From assembly GCA_017608295.1 (NCBI GenBank), contig JAFCGF010000003.1:211590-275589 (forward strand): a stretch of DNA of 64,000 bases. Reading direction: 5' to 3'. Each line of letters begins with the position of its first letter. Position 1 is the stretch's first letter. A program made the translations under genes and the position numbers. The notes beneath the pieces were generated by a model. It was not told the DNA's origin and searched no databases. It saw only the letters and a program-made list of their open reading frames with translations. Source of the DNA: Candidatus Woesearchaeota archaeon. Lineage in GTDB: Archaea; Nanoarchaeota; Nanoarchaeia; Woesearchaeales; JAGVZT01. Below, one piece after another: positions 35,850 through 45,200 of this stretch.

Positions 35850-36512
35850 TTAGGGACTTACAGACTTTAGCCACTCCTTACTGAGGACTTCATAGTCATT
35901 CTCAAGGAGATAACGCTCAAAGAAAACTGCATGGCCTGCCCCATATAAGAGTGCGACGGAGGTGTTCTCATGGTTAAGTCCCTCAAATTTGCTTATGACT
36001 GATCGCTGTCTCGGTTCCATTGATTGCCCTATGAAGTAGTTGAAGTTCTTGAACGGCTCATCAAAAAGGAGCGTAAGCTTCATCTGGATGTTATCTGTCT
36101 TGGTGCCACCTTGCATAGCTTGGGTCTGCATGGCAGTAATTAGCGGCAGAATTTTTTGGAGAGCTGTTTCTATTGCTTGTTGAATTACAGAATCCCCTGA
36201 TTCCATAGTGATTGAATCCTCCCCATTTATCCAATGTGAAGGAAGGTTACCATAATCAATAGCATAAGGCTGGAAGACTAATGAAAAGGCGTCAGCTTCC
36301 GATTTCATTGGGTGAGTGTCATCTTTCTCGAAAGGCTCGTAGAGGACATAATCATGTGAATCTGCTTTTTCTTTCAATGTCTGAAAGTATCCAGTTTCCG
36401 CAGTGTGATCGCATGCGAGGATAGTGACTATAGAACTACCTTTCTTGTACGTAGTGATGGAGGTTTCCAAATCACCATCGTGTTCTCTGAGGAATGCCGA
36501 GATATCTGTCAT
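35850..36512 (-). CDS. TraB/GumN-like protein
   Basis: 220 residues from the ATG at 36512, which is at leaderless distance from its TATA box; the in-frame ATG at 36536 overlaps that TATA box. The N-terminus (VTILACDHTAETGYFQTL..DYVLYEPF) and C-terminus (VALLYGAGHAVFFERYLLEN) match the strand-His-helix / Glu and GAGH-x-x-x-x-x-x-L patterns of TraB/GumN/PrgY proteins. This is a metalloprotease-like Tiki-related fold whose archaeal roles are uncertain. No signal peptide, so cytosolic. A second, more divergent candidate lies at 49089-50123. Confidence 0.6.
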   Translation of the reverse strand: MTDISAFLREHDGDLETSITTYKKGSSIVTILACDHTAETGYFQTLKEKADSHDYVLYEPFEKDDTHPMKSEADAFSLVFQPYAIDYGNLPSHWINGEDSITMESGDSVIQQAIETALQKILPLITAMQTQAMQGGTKTDNIQMKLTLLFDEPFKNFNYFIGQSMEPRQRSVISKFEGLNHENTSVALLYGAGHAVFFERYLLENDYEVLSKEWLKSVSP

Positions 36513-36533
36513 GGGGAACAGACAATGCTTCCC

Positions 36534-36544
36534 CATTTAAATAC
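36534..36544 (-). promoter_or_regulatory. TATA box of the TraB-like gene
   Basis: Minus-strand GTATTTAAATG is centred 27 nt upstream of the ATG at 36512. Confidence 0.6.
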
Positions 36545-36644
36545 ATTTTGATTACTTGACAATACTAATTAGTTTACATCCTTACTTGCACCTAGGATAG
36601 TCCACGAGAAGACCATTAATCCCAAAAAGGCACAAAAAGGTAGG

Positions 36645-36658
36645 ATGCCCCGACCGGG
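36645..36658. repeat. GC-rich short repeat ATGCCCCGACCGGG, copy 2
   Basis: It lies 9 bp beyond the sufC stop codon and matches the 35817 copy at 13 of 14 positions. Confidence 0.45.
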
Positions 36659-36667
36659 CTTTAGGAA

Positions 36668-37426
36668 CTACTTCTTGGCTTTGGTAAGCCAATCATAGCC
36701 CTGTTCCTCGAGCTTGAAGGCGAGCTCTCCGCCCCCTGACTTCACCACACGACCGTCCATCATCACGTGCACGGCATCAGGCTTGATGTGGTCCAGCAGG
36801 CGCTGATAATGTGTTATCACAAGCACACCCATGCCCTTGTCCCGAGCGACAGCATTGATGCCCTCTGACACAATCTTCAGCGCATCTATATCCAGCCCTG
36901 AATCAGTCTCATCCAAGATAGCAATCTCAGGCTCGAGCATCGAGAGCTGCAAAATCTCAGCGCGCTTCTTTTCCCCTCCAGAAAAACCCTCGTTCACATA
37001 TCTCCTACTAAAGGCAATGGGCATCTTCAGCAACTCCATCTTCTCCTTGAGCTTTCCTGCAAATTCAGTCACTGAAATAGGCTTGTCTTTTGGAAGACGG
37101 GCGTTCACCGCAGTCCGCAGGAAATTCGCCAACGTCACGCCTGAAACGCTCTGTGGATACTGGAATGACAGGAACAGCCCCATCCTGGCACGCTCATCAG
37201 CAGGCAGCTCCAGGATATTCTTGCCCTTGAATAAAACCGTTCCAGAGGTCACTTTATACTTTGGATGCCCCATCACAGCATACGCAAGTGTCGATTTTCC
37301 AGAGCCATTAGGGCCCATCAGGGCAGCGACCTCGCCTTTCTTTATAGTAAGGGAAAACCCTTTCAGAATCGCCTTTCCCTCAACATTGACATGCAAATCC
37401 GTTATCACAAGCCAGTCTTCACTCAT
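36668..37426 (-). CDS. sufC: SufC, Fe-S assembly ABC ATPase
   Basis: 252 residues from the ATG at 37426, preceded by GGTGAT; an in-frame ATG 9 nt earlier is less well placed. Walker A is GPNGSGKST, the signature is [11 protein letters not shown] (SGGE in place of SGGQ, usual for SufC), Walker B is [12 protein letters not shown], and the switch His is in VITHYQR. SufC powers the SufB-SufC-SufD scaffold for cluster assembly in the cytosol. It is the last gene of the suf operon and overlaps sufU by 8 nt. Confidence 0.95.
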   Translation of the reverse strand: MSEDWLVITDLHVNVEGKAILKGFSLTIKKGEVAALMGPNGSGKSTLAYAVMGHPKYKVTSGTVLFKGKNILELPADERARMGLFLSFQYPQSVSGVTLANFLRTAVNARLPKDKPISVTEFAGKLKEKMELLKMPIAFSRRYVNEGFSGGEKKRAEILQLSMLEPEIAILDETDSGLDIDALKIVSEGINAVARDKGMGVLVITHYQRLLDHIKPDAVHVMMDGRVVKSGGGELAFKLEEQGYDWLTKAKK

Positions 37427-37814
37427 TACTATCACCTTTCTGTTTTGATTGCCATTCTTCGACCCCTTTCATCAGGGTCTTCAATGAAAGCAGAGCGCAC
37501 TTTATCCTGCCTGGGCCAATCTCAGTCCCGAGCATCTCGAAGATGTCTTCTTTGGTAATCCCGTACAAATCCTCAAGCGGCATCCCCATGATTTTTTCGC
37601 TTAGCATAGATGCAGAAGCCATGGAGATTGCGCAGCCCTTGCCCTCAAACTTCACATCCTTCACTTTATTCTCTGAATCGAGCTTGATGTAGATGGTCAA
37701 GTCGTCGCCGCAGCTCGCGTTGTACTCGTGGTGCGAAATCTCCGCATTGTCAATCTTGCCCTTGTTCCTCGGGTTTTTGTAATGGTCCAGGATAATCTCT
37801 CTATACATGTCCAT
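37419..37814 (-). CDS. sufU: SufU/IscU-like Fe-S scaffold or sulfur acceptor
   Basis: 131 residues. It carries the three family Cys: NASCGDD, GKGCAIS and RIKCALL, with the Asp of CGD. The segment between the second and third Cys ([22 protein letters not shown]) is of the SufU type, which accepts sulfur from SufS through a zinc site rather than building clusters like IscU. It lies directly after sufS (6 nt) and before sufC, matching that role. Full length. Confidence 0.9.
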   Translation of the reverse strand: MDMYREIILDHYKNPRNKGKIDNAEISHHEYNASCGDDLTIYIKLDSENKVKDVKFEGKGCAISMASASMLSEKIMGMPLEDLYGITKEDIFEMLGTEIGPGRIKCALLSLKTLMKGVEEWQSKQKGDSNE

Positions 37815-37820
37815 CTCGAA

Positions 37821-39062
37821 TCACCTGAATATCTCCAGCGCCTTCTTTACGCCAGCTGCAAGCGCGTCAATCTCTTCAGTGGTATTGTAGATGTAGAAGC
37901 TCGCCCGCGCGAGAGCAGGCACCCCCAGCTTCAGCACGAGAGGCATGGCGCAATGGTGACCTGCGCGTATCGCGATGCCTTCATGATTGAGCACAGATGC
38001 CAGGTCATGAGGGTGGACTGGCTCAAGCCAGAAGCTCACAACTCCGCCGCGCTTGCCGTCTGGTCCTAAGCCGTAAATCTTCAGCCCAGGAATCTCCCCC
38101 AGCACATCAAAGGCGTGCTTCACCAGCTCCTGCTCGTGTTTGAGCACGTTATCCATGCCAAGAGCAGTAAGATACTTCACTGCCTCTGCGAGCCCGACGC
38201 CCTGCGCGATGACAGGAGTTCCTGCCTCGAACTTCCAGGGAAGCTCGTTCCACGAGGATTCCTCAAACGAGACCGCGTTTATCATGCTCCCCCCATAGAG
38301 GAACGGCTCCATCTTTTCGAGAAGCTCTTTTTTTCCGTACAGCGCCCCAATCCCTGTGGGGCCGAGCATCTTATGCCCTGATAATGCGAAGAAATCGCAC
38401 TCCAATTTCTGCACATCGACAGCAAGATGGGGAACGCTCTGCGCGCCATCAACAACGCATAACGCATCCACTTCATGAGCCATCTTCGAAATATCGCGAA
38501 TAGGATTGATAGTCCCCAACACGTTGGACATGTGCGTCACAGACACGACACGCGTCTTCTTGGAGAGCATCCCTTTGAATGCTTCCATGTCAAGCACGCT
38601 TTCCTCAATCACAGGAATGTACTTCACGATAAATCCATGCTTCTTGGCCAGTTGCTGCCACGGAACAAGGTTAGAGTGGTGCTCCATCTCGCTGAGAATA
38701 ATCTCATCTCCCTTCTTCATACCCTGGGCGAGGCTGTGGGATACAATATTCAATGCCTCTGTCGCGTTCTTCGTAAAGATAATCTCCTGCCAGGAATGCG
38801 CTCCAATAAAACCGGCGAGCACCTCATGCGCCTTGTCGTACGCCTCTGTGGCTTCCTCGCTCAGCTGATGGATCCCCCTGTGCACATTAGCGTTGATTGT
38901 CTCATAATAGCGCGATATACCATCAATCACCACACGAGGCTTTTGTGTGGTGGCGGCATTGTCAAGATACACGAGCGGCTTGTCCTTTGCCACCTTTCGC
39001 GAGAGGATGGGGAAGTCCTTTCGGATCTTTGTGACTGGAAGCGAAATCTGTTCCTGTGTCAT
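37821..39062 (-). CDS. sufS: Cysteine desulfurase SufS
   Basis: 413 residues, full length for the type II desulfurase that takes sulfur from cysteine as a persulfide. PLP-binding signs are YLDNAATTQKP near the start, HHSNLVPWQ, the Asp/Gln of VVDGAQSVPH, and the Schiff-base Lys in LSGHKMLGPTG. The catalytic Cys is in RAGHHCAMP. It passes sulfur to SufU encoded next. It overlaps the upstream sufD-like gene by 4 nt (ATGA), so the operon is translationally coupled. Confidence 0.95.
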   Translation of the reverse strand: MTQEQISLPVTKIRKDFPILSRKVAKDKPLVYLDNAATTQKPRVVIDGISRYYETINANVHRGIHQLSEEATEAYDKAHEVLAGFIGAHSWQEIIFTKNATEALNIVSHSLAQGMKKGDEIILSEMEHHSNLVPWQQLAKKHGFIVKYIPVIEESVLDMEAFKGMLSKKTRVVSVTHMSNVLGTINPIRDISKMAHEVDALCVVDGAQSVPHLAVDVQKLECDFFALSGHKMLGPTGIGALYGKKELLEKMEPFLYGGSMINAVSFEESSWNELPWKFEAGTPVIAQGVGLAEAVKYLTALGMDNVLKHEQELVKHAFDVLGEIPGLKIYGLGPDGKRGGVVSFWLEPVHPHDLASVLNHEGIAIRAGHHCAMPLVLKLGVPALARASFYIYNTTEEIDALAAGVKKALEIFR

Positions 39063-40312
39063 TGTCGTTCCTCCTGTGAGTATTCATCAACCTTTGAGTG
39101 GATAAGTTCCCTGAGCTCCTGCTGCGTCGTTTTTCTGCAGATGCGGAGCAGCAATGGTTCGAAGAAGCCGTTCACAATGGTCTTCATCGCCTCCTGCTTC
39201 GAGAGCCCTCTGCTCATGAGATAGAATACCTTGTCAGCGTCAACCTGGCCAATGGTCGCTCCGTGAGTGCAGGAGACATCATTGTTGCCAATCTCGAGCT
39301 GGGGAATCGCGTCAGCGCGTGCCTCATTCGACAGAAGCAGCGCCTCTTCTTTCTGAAAGCCGTTGGAGCGTGGAGCATCCTCAGTTATCTTTACCATTCC
39401 ATGGTACAGTGACCGAGCCCGGCCTGTCAGTACTCCTTTTGTGTGCATGTTGCTCTGCGTATCTGGCGCATTGTGCACAGTGCTGTTGTGGATGTCAAAG
39501 TACTGCTTCCCTGAGCCATAGAATAGGCCATGCACATAGCCCTCTGCTCCCTGACCCTTGAGATTATTAGATATGTCTGTCACTGCAAGCTTTGAGCCGA
39601 TGCAGCAGTCTATCCAGTCTATCCTACTGTCAGCGCCAGCACGGCCCATCCTCCGTGAGAGATGCACTGCCTCGTCCCCAAGGGTCTGGACTGTTGCATG
39701 CGTCACTCTCGCGTCCTCGATAGCAACCACTTCGACAGCATGGCTGCGAAAACCTGATCCAGAGCCCTGGACAAACTCCACGACAGAGCCGCTGGATTTC
39801 TCCTCAGCGATAATGAGCAGCCGGTCCACCATGTTCTCTGCCTTTGTCCCAAGCTGGAATTGCAATTGGTCGCGGCACATCACACCCTTTGGGATATGCA
39901 CAAAGATGCCCCGCGTCCACAGCGCAGCATTCAGCGCATTGTACCAGTTATCTTCAGGAGAGGTAAGCGAGAAGAGATGAGTCTTCACCAGGCCGGAGTG
40001 GACTTTTGCAGCAGTATGTAAATCGAGAATTACAATCTCTTTTGTCGCCTGGCACTGCTCAGTGCACATGTCCTTGTCCTGGCTGTGGAGCTGGGCTGTC
40101 TTCACGATGCCAAGCGCACCGGGATTGACAGACGATACGTTAGTTTCTATGCCCAGGCCGTACTTCACCCGCGGAGGCTCCATTGAAGACAATGCTTTCC
40201 ATGCCTTGAGCCTGGATTTGAGAAGCCAGCTTGGCTCTGAGAATATCTCGCTCACTGTCCTGACTGTCTCCTCAGTGAGAGGCGACACCTGCCTGACATT
40301 AGTGACTGCCAT
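39059..40312 (-). CDS. sufD: SufD-like scaffold protein
   Basis: 417 residues from the ATG at 40312 with a GGGTGA site ahead; an in-frame GTG at 40321 overlaps the sufB stop. It is a SufB/SufD right-handed beta-helix paralogue, for example FVHIPKGVMCRDQLQF, VVEFVQGSG and LLSNEARADAIPQLEI. It ends with the SufBD core motif C-THGATIGQVDADKVFYLMSRG and a helical tail. SufB-like features such as the long N-terminal domain and extra Cys are absent, so it is the SufD partner of the SufBC2D complex. Confidence 0.9.
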   Translation of the reverse strand: MAVTNVRQVSPLTEETVRTVSEIFSEPSWLLKSRLKAWKALSSMEPPRVKYGLGIETNVSSVNPGALGIVKTAQLHSQDKDMCTEQCQATKEIVILDLHTAAKVHSGLVKTHLFSLTSPEDNWYNALNAALWTRGIFVHIPKGVMCRDQLQFQLGTKAENMVDRLLIIAEEKSSGSVVEFVQGSGSGFRSHAVEVVAIEDARVTHATVQTLGDEAVHLSRRMGRAGADSRIDWIDCCIGSKLAVTDISNNLKGQGAEGYVHGLFYGSGKQYFDIHNSTVHNAPDTQSNMHTKGVLTGRARSLYHGMVKITEDAPRSNGFQKEEALLLSNEARADAIPQLEIGNNDVSCTHGATIGQVDADKVFYLMSRGLSKQEAMKTIVNGFFEPLLLRICRKTTQQELRELIHSKVDEYSQEERQ

Positions 40313-40317
40313 TGCGT

Positions 40318-41754
40318 TCACCCGAGCGAGCCCTCCATTTCCATCTGGATGAGCCTGTTCATCTCGACAGCATACTCCAGCGGCAGTTCTTTGATAATGG
40401 GCTCCATGAAGCCAGAGACAATCATCTGCGTTGCCTGCTCCTCAGACAGGCCGCGGCTCATGAGGTAGAATATCTGGTCCGGCGAAATCCTGCCCACGCG
40501 GGCCTCATGCCCAACGTCTACTTCATCTTCTTTGATGACCATCGAGGGATAGGTATTGGATTTAGATATCGCATCAACCATCAACGCATCGCACTGCACG
40601 CTTGTCTTCGCACCACGAGCGCCCTTGTTTATCTGGACATGACCCCTGTATGACGTGGTGCCTCCGTCGATGCTGATGCTCTTTGAGGTAATAAGCGAGG
40701 TTGTATTTGGTGCGAGGTGGAAGACCTTCGCGCCTGTGTCCTGGTTCTGCCCCTTTGCTGCGAACGCGATAGCAAGGTGCTCTGCCCGTGAATTCCTGCC
40801 CTTGAGAATGCTGCACGGATACAGCATCGTGACTCCTGAGCCGAGATTTCCGCCAACCCATTCGAGGGTGGCGTTTTCCTCAACAATCGCACGCTTCGTG
40901 TTTAGGTTATACGTATTCTTCGACCAGTTCTCCACGCTGCTATATCTGAATCTGGCTCCCTTTCCGACAAACACCTCGACGCAGCCGGCGTGTAGGGAAT
41001 TGACTGTGTACTGCGGTGCCGAGCACCCTTCTATATAATGTGCCTGCGCATCCTCTTCAATTATAATCAGCGTGTGCTCGAACTGCCCCCCTTTCAGGGC
41101 ATTCATCCTAAAGTAGGCCTGCAGCGCCATGTCGACCTTCACGCCTGCCGGCACATAGAGGAACGTCCCCCCAGACCAGACTGCTGCATGTAAAGCGATA
41201 AACTTGTGGTCATTCGGCGGAATGCATTTTGTCATGAAATGCTTCTTGAACAGGTCTGGATAGTGCTTCAATCCAAATTCGCAGTCCTCGAACAGCACTC
41301 CCTTCTCTTCCCACTGCTTCTTGAGATTGTGGTACACAACTTCAGAATCATACTGCGCTCCAGCCCCTGCCAGTGCCCTATGCTCTGCCTCAGGGATGCC
41401 GAGTTTCTGGAAGGTGTTCTTTATCTGGCTTGGCACGTCCTCCCAGTCGCGCGCCATCTCGGCGCCTGGCTTTGCATAGTAGACTATCTTATTCAGATCA
41501 AGCGCAGAGAGGTCAGGCCCCCATTTTGGCATGGGGAGTTTCCTGAAGAGCTTGTAGCCCTCTAGGCGCTTTTTGAGCATCCATTTAGGCTCTTGCTTGT
41601 CCTCGGAAATCTGCCTGACAATATCCTTAGTCAGCCCGCCCTCGATAAAGCGCACATAATCAATATCATCCTTTTGGTCGAACATCTCGCGGTTGATGCG
41701 TTTTGAGAGCTCCTGCTTAAGCTCCTCATTCCCGTTCGAGCCATTTCTAGCCAT
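40318..41754 (-). CDS. sufB: SufB scaffold protein
   Basis: 478 residues. It has the family N-terminal domain (IDYVRFIEGGLTKDIVRQIS, KWMLKKRLEGYKLF), then the beta-helix with KFIALHAAVWSGGTFLYVPAGV, YIEGCSAP, HAGCVEVFV and YSSVENWS, and the C-terminal E-DEVDVGHEARVGRISPDQIFYLMSRG. Conserved Cys in the core fits nascent cluster assembly. As first gene of sufB-sufD-sufS-sufU-sufC it is transcribed from a TATA box about 80 nt upstream, with an AGGAGGC ribosome binding site. Confidence 0.95.
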   Translation of the reverse strand: MARNGSNGNEELKQELSKRINREMFDQKDDIDYVRFIEGGLTKDIVRQISEDKQEPKWMLKKRLEGYKLFRKLPMPKWGPDLSALDLNKIVYYAKPGAEMARDWEDVPSQIKNTFQKLGIPEAEHRALAGAGAQYDSEVVYHNLKKQWEEKGVLFEDCEFGLKHYPDLFKKHFMTKCIPPNDHKFIALHAAVWSGGTFLYVPAGVKVDMALQAYFRMNALKGGQFEHTLIIIEEDAQAHYIEGCSAPQYTVNSLHAGCVEVFVGKGARFRYSSVENWSKNTYNLNTKRAIVEENATLEWVGGNLGSGVTMLYPCSILKGRNSRAEHLAIAFAAKGQNQDTGAKVFHLAPNTTSLITSKSISIDGGTTSYRGHVQINKGARGAKTSVQCDALMVDAISKSNTYPSMVIKEDEVDVGHEARVGRISPDQIFYLMSRGLSEEQATQMIVSGFMEPIIKELPLEYAVEMNRLIQMEMEGSLG

Positions 41755-41819
41755 AGTGCCTCCTATGCGAGTGTGTTAAGGGATTTGACTCGCTTTTAAG
41801 GTTTTATGCCCTTGCACCA

Positions 41820-41833
41820 TTAACTATGGTTAA
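41820..41833. promoter_or_regulatory. Operator-like inverted repeat in the suf promoter
   Basis: TTAAC-TATG-GTTAA is a perfect 5-bp arm palindrome directly downstream of the suf TATA box and upstream of the expected transcription start near 41812. A repressor here would block initiation, so iron or Fe-S control is plausible. No regulator gene is adjacent. Confidence 0.45.
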
Positions 41834-41846
41834 TTTATAAATATAT
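41834..41846 (-). promoter_or_regulatory. TATA box of the suf operon
   Basis: Minus-strand ATATATTTATAAA, with a transcript leader of about 55 nt before sufB. A weaker TTAAAAG at about 41790 could give a shorter one. Confidence 0.5.
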
Positions 41847-41857
41847 CGGGTAAAGAA

Positions 41858-43444
41858 TCAGAGTTTGCCTTCAGATTCAGAAACTATCCTAAGCGTGTAC
41901 TGCTTGAGCTGCTCCTCAATCTCAATGGCTTTCCTGTCGAGCAGGATTTCCATCTTGTCCAGCTGCTCTTTTTGCCGCGCGTACTGCAGTTCCCGCCTCG
42001 CCTTGAGTGCAAGCTCCCTGTGCTTTGGCAGTGTTTCCCTGAATATCTTCTGAGCCTCAAGAACGTTCTTCTGGCTTGGCTTCTTCAAAAGGTCGCGAGC
42101 TTTCTCAATACGTTCGGTAACTTTCTTGATGCCATCCTCAAAATCCCTCATCTCCTGCTCTTCCTTGGTGAGGAACTTCCTGTATTTCTTCTGGAGAGCG
42201 CGATTCTCATTGAGCAGCCTCTCTGCTTCCTTCTCCATCCGCCCGATGTCCTGGAGATGGTTCTTCTTGATGTGCTTGCTTTTCTTGAGCTTAGTAATCC
42301 TTCCCTTGAAATGTGAGAGTTTTCTCCGCGCCTTGTCGCGGGATTTTCCTGCTGCCTGGCAGGCCTGCTTTTCAAGTGTAAGCCGACGGCGTTGAGTGTG
42401 GATAATATCCCTCTGCTTCCTGAGCCTCTTGACTAGCCTCTCTGCCAGCTTCTCTGCTTCGCCTACTTCTCCGAGGAATGCCTGCTTCGCTCCCTGCGGG
42501 CTTGCCTTGCCGCTCGCAACTGCCCCTGCTATGCGCTCTGCATTATCAAGGTCAGCCAGGGCAGCCTCCTCGTCCTTTACGTTGAGTGCCTCTGCCCGCT
42601 CTTCAGCTATTGCAGTCTTCTCATCCTCCTTGTCGAGTTCGCTGAGCAGCCGCTCTCCCTTGAGCGCGTCAACCTCGTCTTCTTCAGCCTTCTCTGCATC
42701 CTCAAGCGCGTCTGCCTCTTTTTTCTCCTCATCCTCTCGCTCGTGCTCATCCTTATCAAAGTCGAAATCGCTGTCAGCATGGACTGAGCCCAGGCCTGAC
42801 ATCGAACCGCTGAAGCCGTGGTTGAATAAGGCCATGCCAAGATAGACCCAGCCAACAATGTAAATCAGCCATAATATAAGACTCATGCTGATGCCCAGGA
42901 CGCTTCCTCTGGATGAGGAACTGTTTCCAAGATACACTCCCAGGAATCCCATGATTGCCATGAGTACGAAGAGAACGAGGATAAACATAATCCGCGACCC
43001 CGTCTGAGATGTATCCATCGAGCGTGTGAGACGCCAGCAGACGAAAATTATGGCGAAGATTGGGATGGCAGCGATGAGCGCCGCAGTCGTGGCCCCCATG
43101 CCCAGTAGCCATTCCTCAGGCATGAACACGATGGCGATGAGTGCGAAACACAGAGAGATGATTTTGGCAGTCTTAGTGCTGATTGCGCCCCTGGAGAACT
43201 TGGCGAGGACCTCGTAGCCGACAACGAACGTGATGAGGAAGATCGATATCCGTGCTAGTGCAGCATATGAAGCAGCGTCATCATCGAGCCACTCCAGCTT
43301 GAAAAATTCGAGAATCCACGTGAGGACCTGCTTAAAGGGCTCACTGAAGTCCTCTATAGGAGAGCCTCTCTGCGCAACTACGAGTGGAAGAACCAGACAA
43401 AAAATAAGCACCAGCGCCAGTATCCTCATGCGCTGGGCTTTCAT
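41858..43444 (-). CDS. Membrane protein with long coiled-coil tail, copy 2
   Basis: 528 residues. Signal-like helix (residues 7-24), a loop with DFSEPFKQVLTWILEFFKLEWLDDDAASYAALARIS, about five membrane helices to residue 210, then an acidic stretch rich in Asp/Glu/Lys (225-330) and a roughly 190-residue coiled coil. It is a clear paralogue of the neighbouring gene: the DF-EPF, FKL-(E/D)-(W/F)-LD, SY-AL-R, YE-L-KF and F-AL-IA-VF-P blocks align through the membrane part, while the coiled coils diverge. Family and function are unknown. It may be an envelope scaffold or a large-membrane-assembly subunit. Confidence 0.72.
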   Translation of the reverse strand: MKAQRMRILALVLIFCLVLPLVVAQRGSPIEDFSEPFKQVLTWILEFFKLEWLDDDAASYAALARISIFLITFVVGYEVLAKFSRGAISTKTAKIISLCFALIAIVFMPEEWLLGMGATTAALIAAIPIFAIIFVCWRLTRSMDTSQTGSRIMFILVLFVLMAIMGFLGVYLGNSSSSRGSVLGISMSLILWLIYIVGWVYLGMALFNHGFSGSMSGLGSVHADSDFDFDKDEHEREDEEKKEADALEDAEKAEEDEVDALKGERLLSELDKEDEKTAIAEERAEALNVKDEEAALADLDNAERIAGAVASGKASPQGAKQAFLGEVGEAEKLAERLVKRLRKQRDIIHTQRRRLTLEKQACQAAGKSRDKARRKLSHFKGRITKLKKSKHIKKNHLQDIGRMEKEAERLLNENRALQKKYRKFLTKEEQEMRDFEDGIKKVTERIEKARDLLKKPSQKNVLEAQKIFRETLPKHRELALKARRELQYARQKEQLDKMEILLDRKAIEIEEQLKQYTLRIVSESEGKL

Positions 43445-43464
43445 AGTTAATCGTCCTCTACAGC

Positions 43465-45102
43465 CTATTCCTTGGGCATTTCCTCGTCAGGAATCTTCTT
43501 TGTCTCTTTTCCCATCATGATGAGCTGCGTCTCGATAATCTGGATGTAGGACCTGCAGCTCTGGAGGAACTGCTCTTCCCTTAGGTGAATCTCTCCTTCC
43601 TGCCCTTCCTTCTGAAGCAATTCCTTGTAATCCTGAATACGCTTGGCGATGAGCCCGTGGATTTCACCGACCTCTGTCTTGAGTTCATGAATCTTGCCCG
43701 GCTCAGGCTTCCTCTGGAGTTCCTGAAGTGCATCCTTGAGGTGCTCAATCTTCTTGACTTCGTCGTGGATGTCCTTGATGGCGTCTTTGATAATCTTGTT
43801 CTCCTTCTTTTCGATTCTTTCAAGGAGCCTTGTGAGCTTTACCATCTCCAGCTCGACAGTCTGCGCGCGCTTTCGGTAGTCCTGCGCCTTCGCGACGTTC
43901 CCCTTCAAGGTCTTGTACTTGGTGCCCTTTGTCGCGCGCTCAGCACGTGTGATGCTTGACTTGAAGGTGCCGAGTTTGGTTTTCACTTTCCTCAGGGTCT
44001 TCCTTCGCTCACCCCGGGTGATGTTAATCTTCTCCTTGATGCGCTTTGCCTCCTGATGAGCGAGCTTGTCTTCCTTTCCGACAGCAGCGAGGAGCTGGTC
44101 AGCAGCTGCAATCGCAGCGACGACATACTGCTGGTATTTTTGCTGAGTCTCAGGACCGCCTATCTTGATGAGCTGCTCCGCCAATTGGCCAATCGCATCG
44201 ATGTACTGGCCAAGCCTCTGCAGCACTATCAGCGCCTCTGAGTCGATGTTGAGCATCTCCTTGTTGATGGTCTCCTCCACGCGGATAAGTTCCTTGGCTA
44301 TGTCCTCTGCCTTCTCGAAGTCCTTGAGCCTGCGGTCAGCGTCAAGTGCAGCCTTCGCACCCTTTTTCTCGTCCTTTTCAGTCTCCCTCTTGGCTTTCGC
44401 CTCTTTCGGCGTGGCCATGTTGTTGAGGAGATTAGCTCCAACAGCACCTGCAACAACTCCGGAGAAGAACATTCCTGAGATGAGTAATCCCACAAGGAAA
44501 AGGATTGTAATCCACCCGTAAAATCTGAACACGTTAAAACCCAAAAACATGAATTCAAATCCACGTTCCTCAGTGAGGGCGAATTGTAGGATGTAGACAA
44601 TGTAGATGAGCACGAGCATGATGACTGCGAATACCCATTTTGCTCCTGGCGTCCCTTCGCCGCCAGTGTTTTTGATCCATTGCGCAAGACGCCAGCCGAT
44701 GTATACAATCGCGCCGGTGAAAATCATAATCATGAAGGCACCCCAGATGCCTCCAATCGCAAGGAGAATATTTACAGGGATGAAAACCGCAGAGATTGTC
44801 GCGAAACAGAATCCGATAATCTTGCTGGTCTTCGGGGAGAAGTATTGGAACTTTGAGAGTATCTCATATACTATCGCGAAGGTAATCAGCCAGAGGCAGA
44901 ACCTTACGAGGGCGCCATAAGCCTCTGCAGTATTATCTAGGAAGTCCAGCTTGAAAATGTCGATAATGAAGTTGAATGCGGTCTGGAATGGCTCGGCGAA
45001 GTCATCCATCGGGCCAGCTTGCACTATAGGCAGGATAAATGAGCCCGTAATCAGGGCCATAAGAAGTATTGTGAAAACTCTTAACCATGTCTTATTATTC
45101 AT
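43465..45102 (-). CDS. Membrane protein with long coiled-coil tail, copy 1
   Basis: 545 residues. N-terminal hydrophobic signal (residues 8-29), GPMDDFAEPFQTAFNFIIDIFKLDFLDNTAEAYGALVR, five or six membrane helices to about residue 225, then a charged coiled coil of about 300 residues with long Lys/Glu heptads. It is the first gene of a two-gene operon (20-nt gap to its paralogue), with a GAGGTG ribosome binding site. The shared design, with extracytoplasmic amphipathic start, membrane core and cytosolic rod, suggests the pair forms a hetero-oligomer. No known family was recognised. Confidence 0.72.
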   Translation of the reverse strand: MNNKTWLRVFTILLMALITGSFILPIVQAGPMDDFAEPFQTAFNFIIDIFKLDFLDNTAEAYGALVRFCLWLITFAIVYEILSKFQYFSPKTSKIIGFCFATISAVFIPVNILLAIGGIWGAFMIMIFTGAIVYIGWRLAQWIKNTGGEGTPGAKWVFAVIMLVLIYIVYILQFALTEERGFEFMFLGFNVFRFYGWITILFLVGLLISGMFFSGVVAGAVGANLLNNMATPKEAKAKRETEKDEKKGAKAALDADRRLKDFEKAEDIAKELIRVEETINKEMLNIDSEALIVLQRLGQYIDAIGQLAEQLIKIGGPETQQKYQQYVVAAIAAADQLLAAVGKEDKLAHQEAKRIKEKINITRGERRKTLRKVKTKLGTFKSSITRAERATKGTKYKTLKGNVAKAQDYRKRAQTVELEMVKLTRLLERIEKKENKIIKDAIKDIHDEVKKIEHLKDALQELQRKPEPGKIHELKTEVGEIHGLIAKRIQDYKELLQKEGQEGEIHLREEQFLQSCRSYIQIIETQLIMMGKETKKIPDEEMPKE

Positions 45103-45140
45103 CTGAGCACCTCGTTATTGAGTGAATCCTATTTCCAACT

Positions 45141-45150
45141 TATTTAAAGG
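45141..45150 (-). promoter_or_regulatory. TATA box of the membrane/coiled-coil pair
   Basis: Minus-strand CCTTTAAATA; the start would be near 45120, with a short leader carrying GAGGTG. Confidence 0.55.
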
Positions 45151-45200
45151 TTTCCGTCCTCAATTCCCCTAGAGGGTTTCGACTTAATAAACCTATCTAT

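Noticed and set aside
36668..41754. Possible SufR regulator within the suf operon
   Set aside because: All five genes are assigned to SufB, SufD, SufS, SufU and SufC; none has a regulator domain.
42396..42845. Ser-rich plus-strand ORF of 149 codons
   Set aside because: Antisense image of the Lys/Glu coiled coil of the minus-strand membrane protein.
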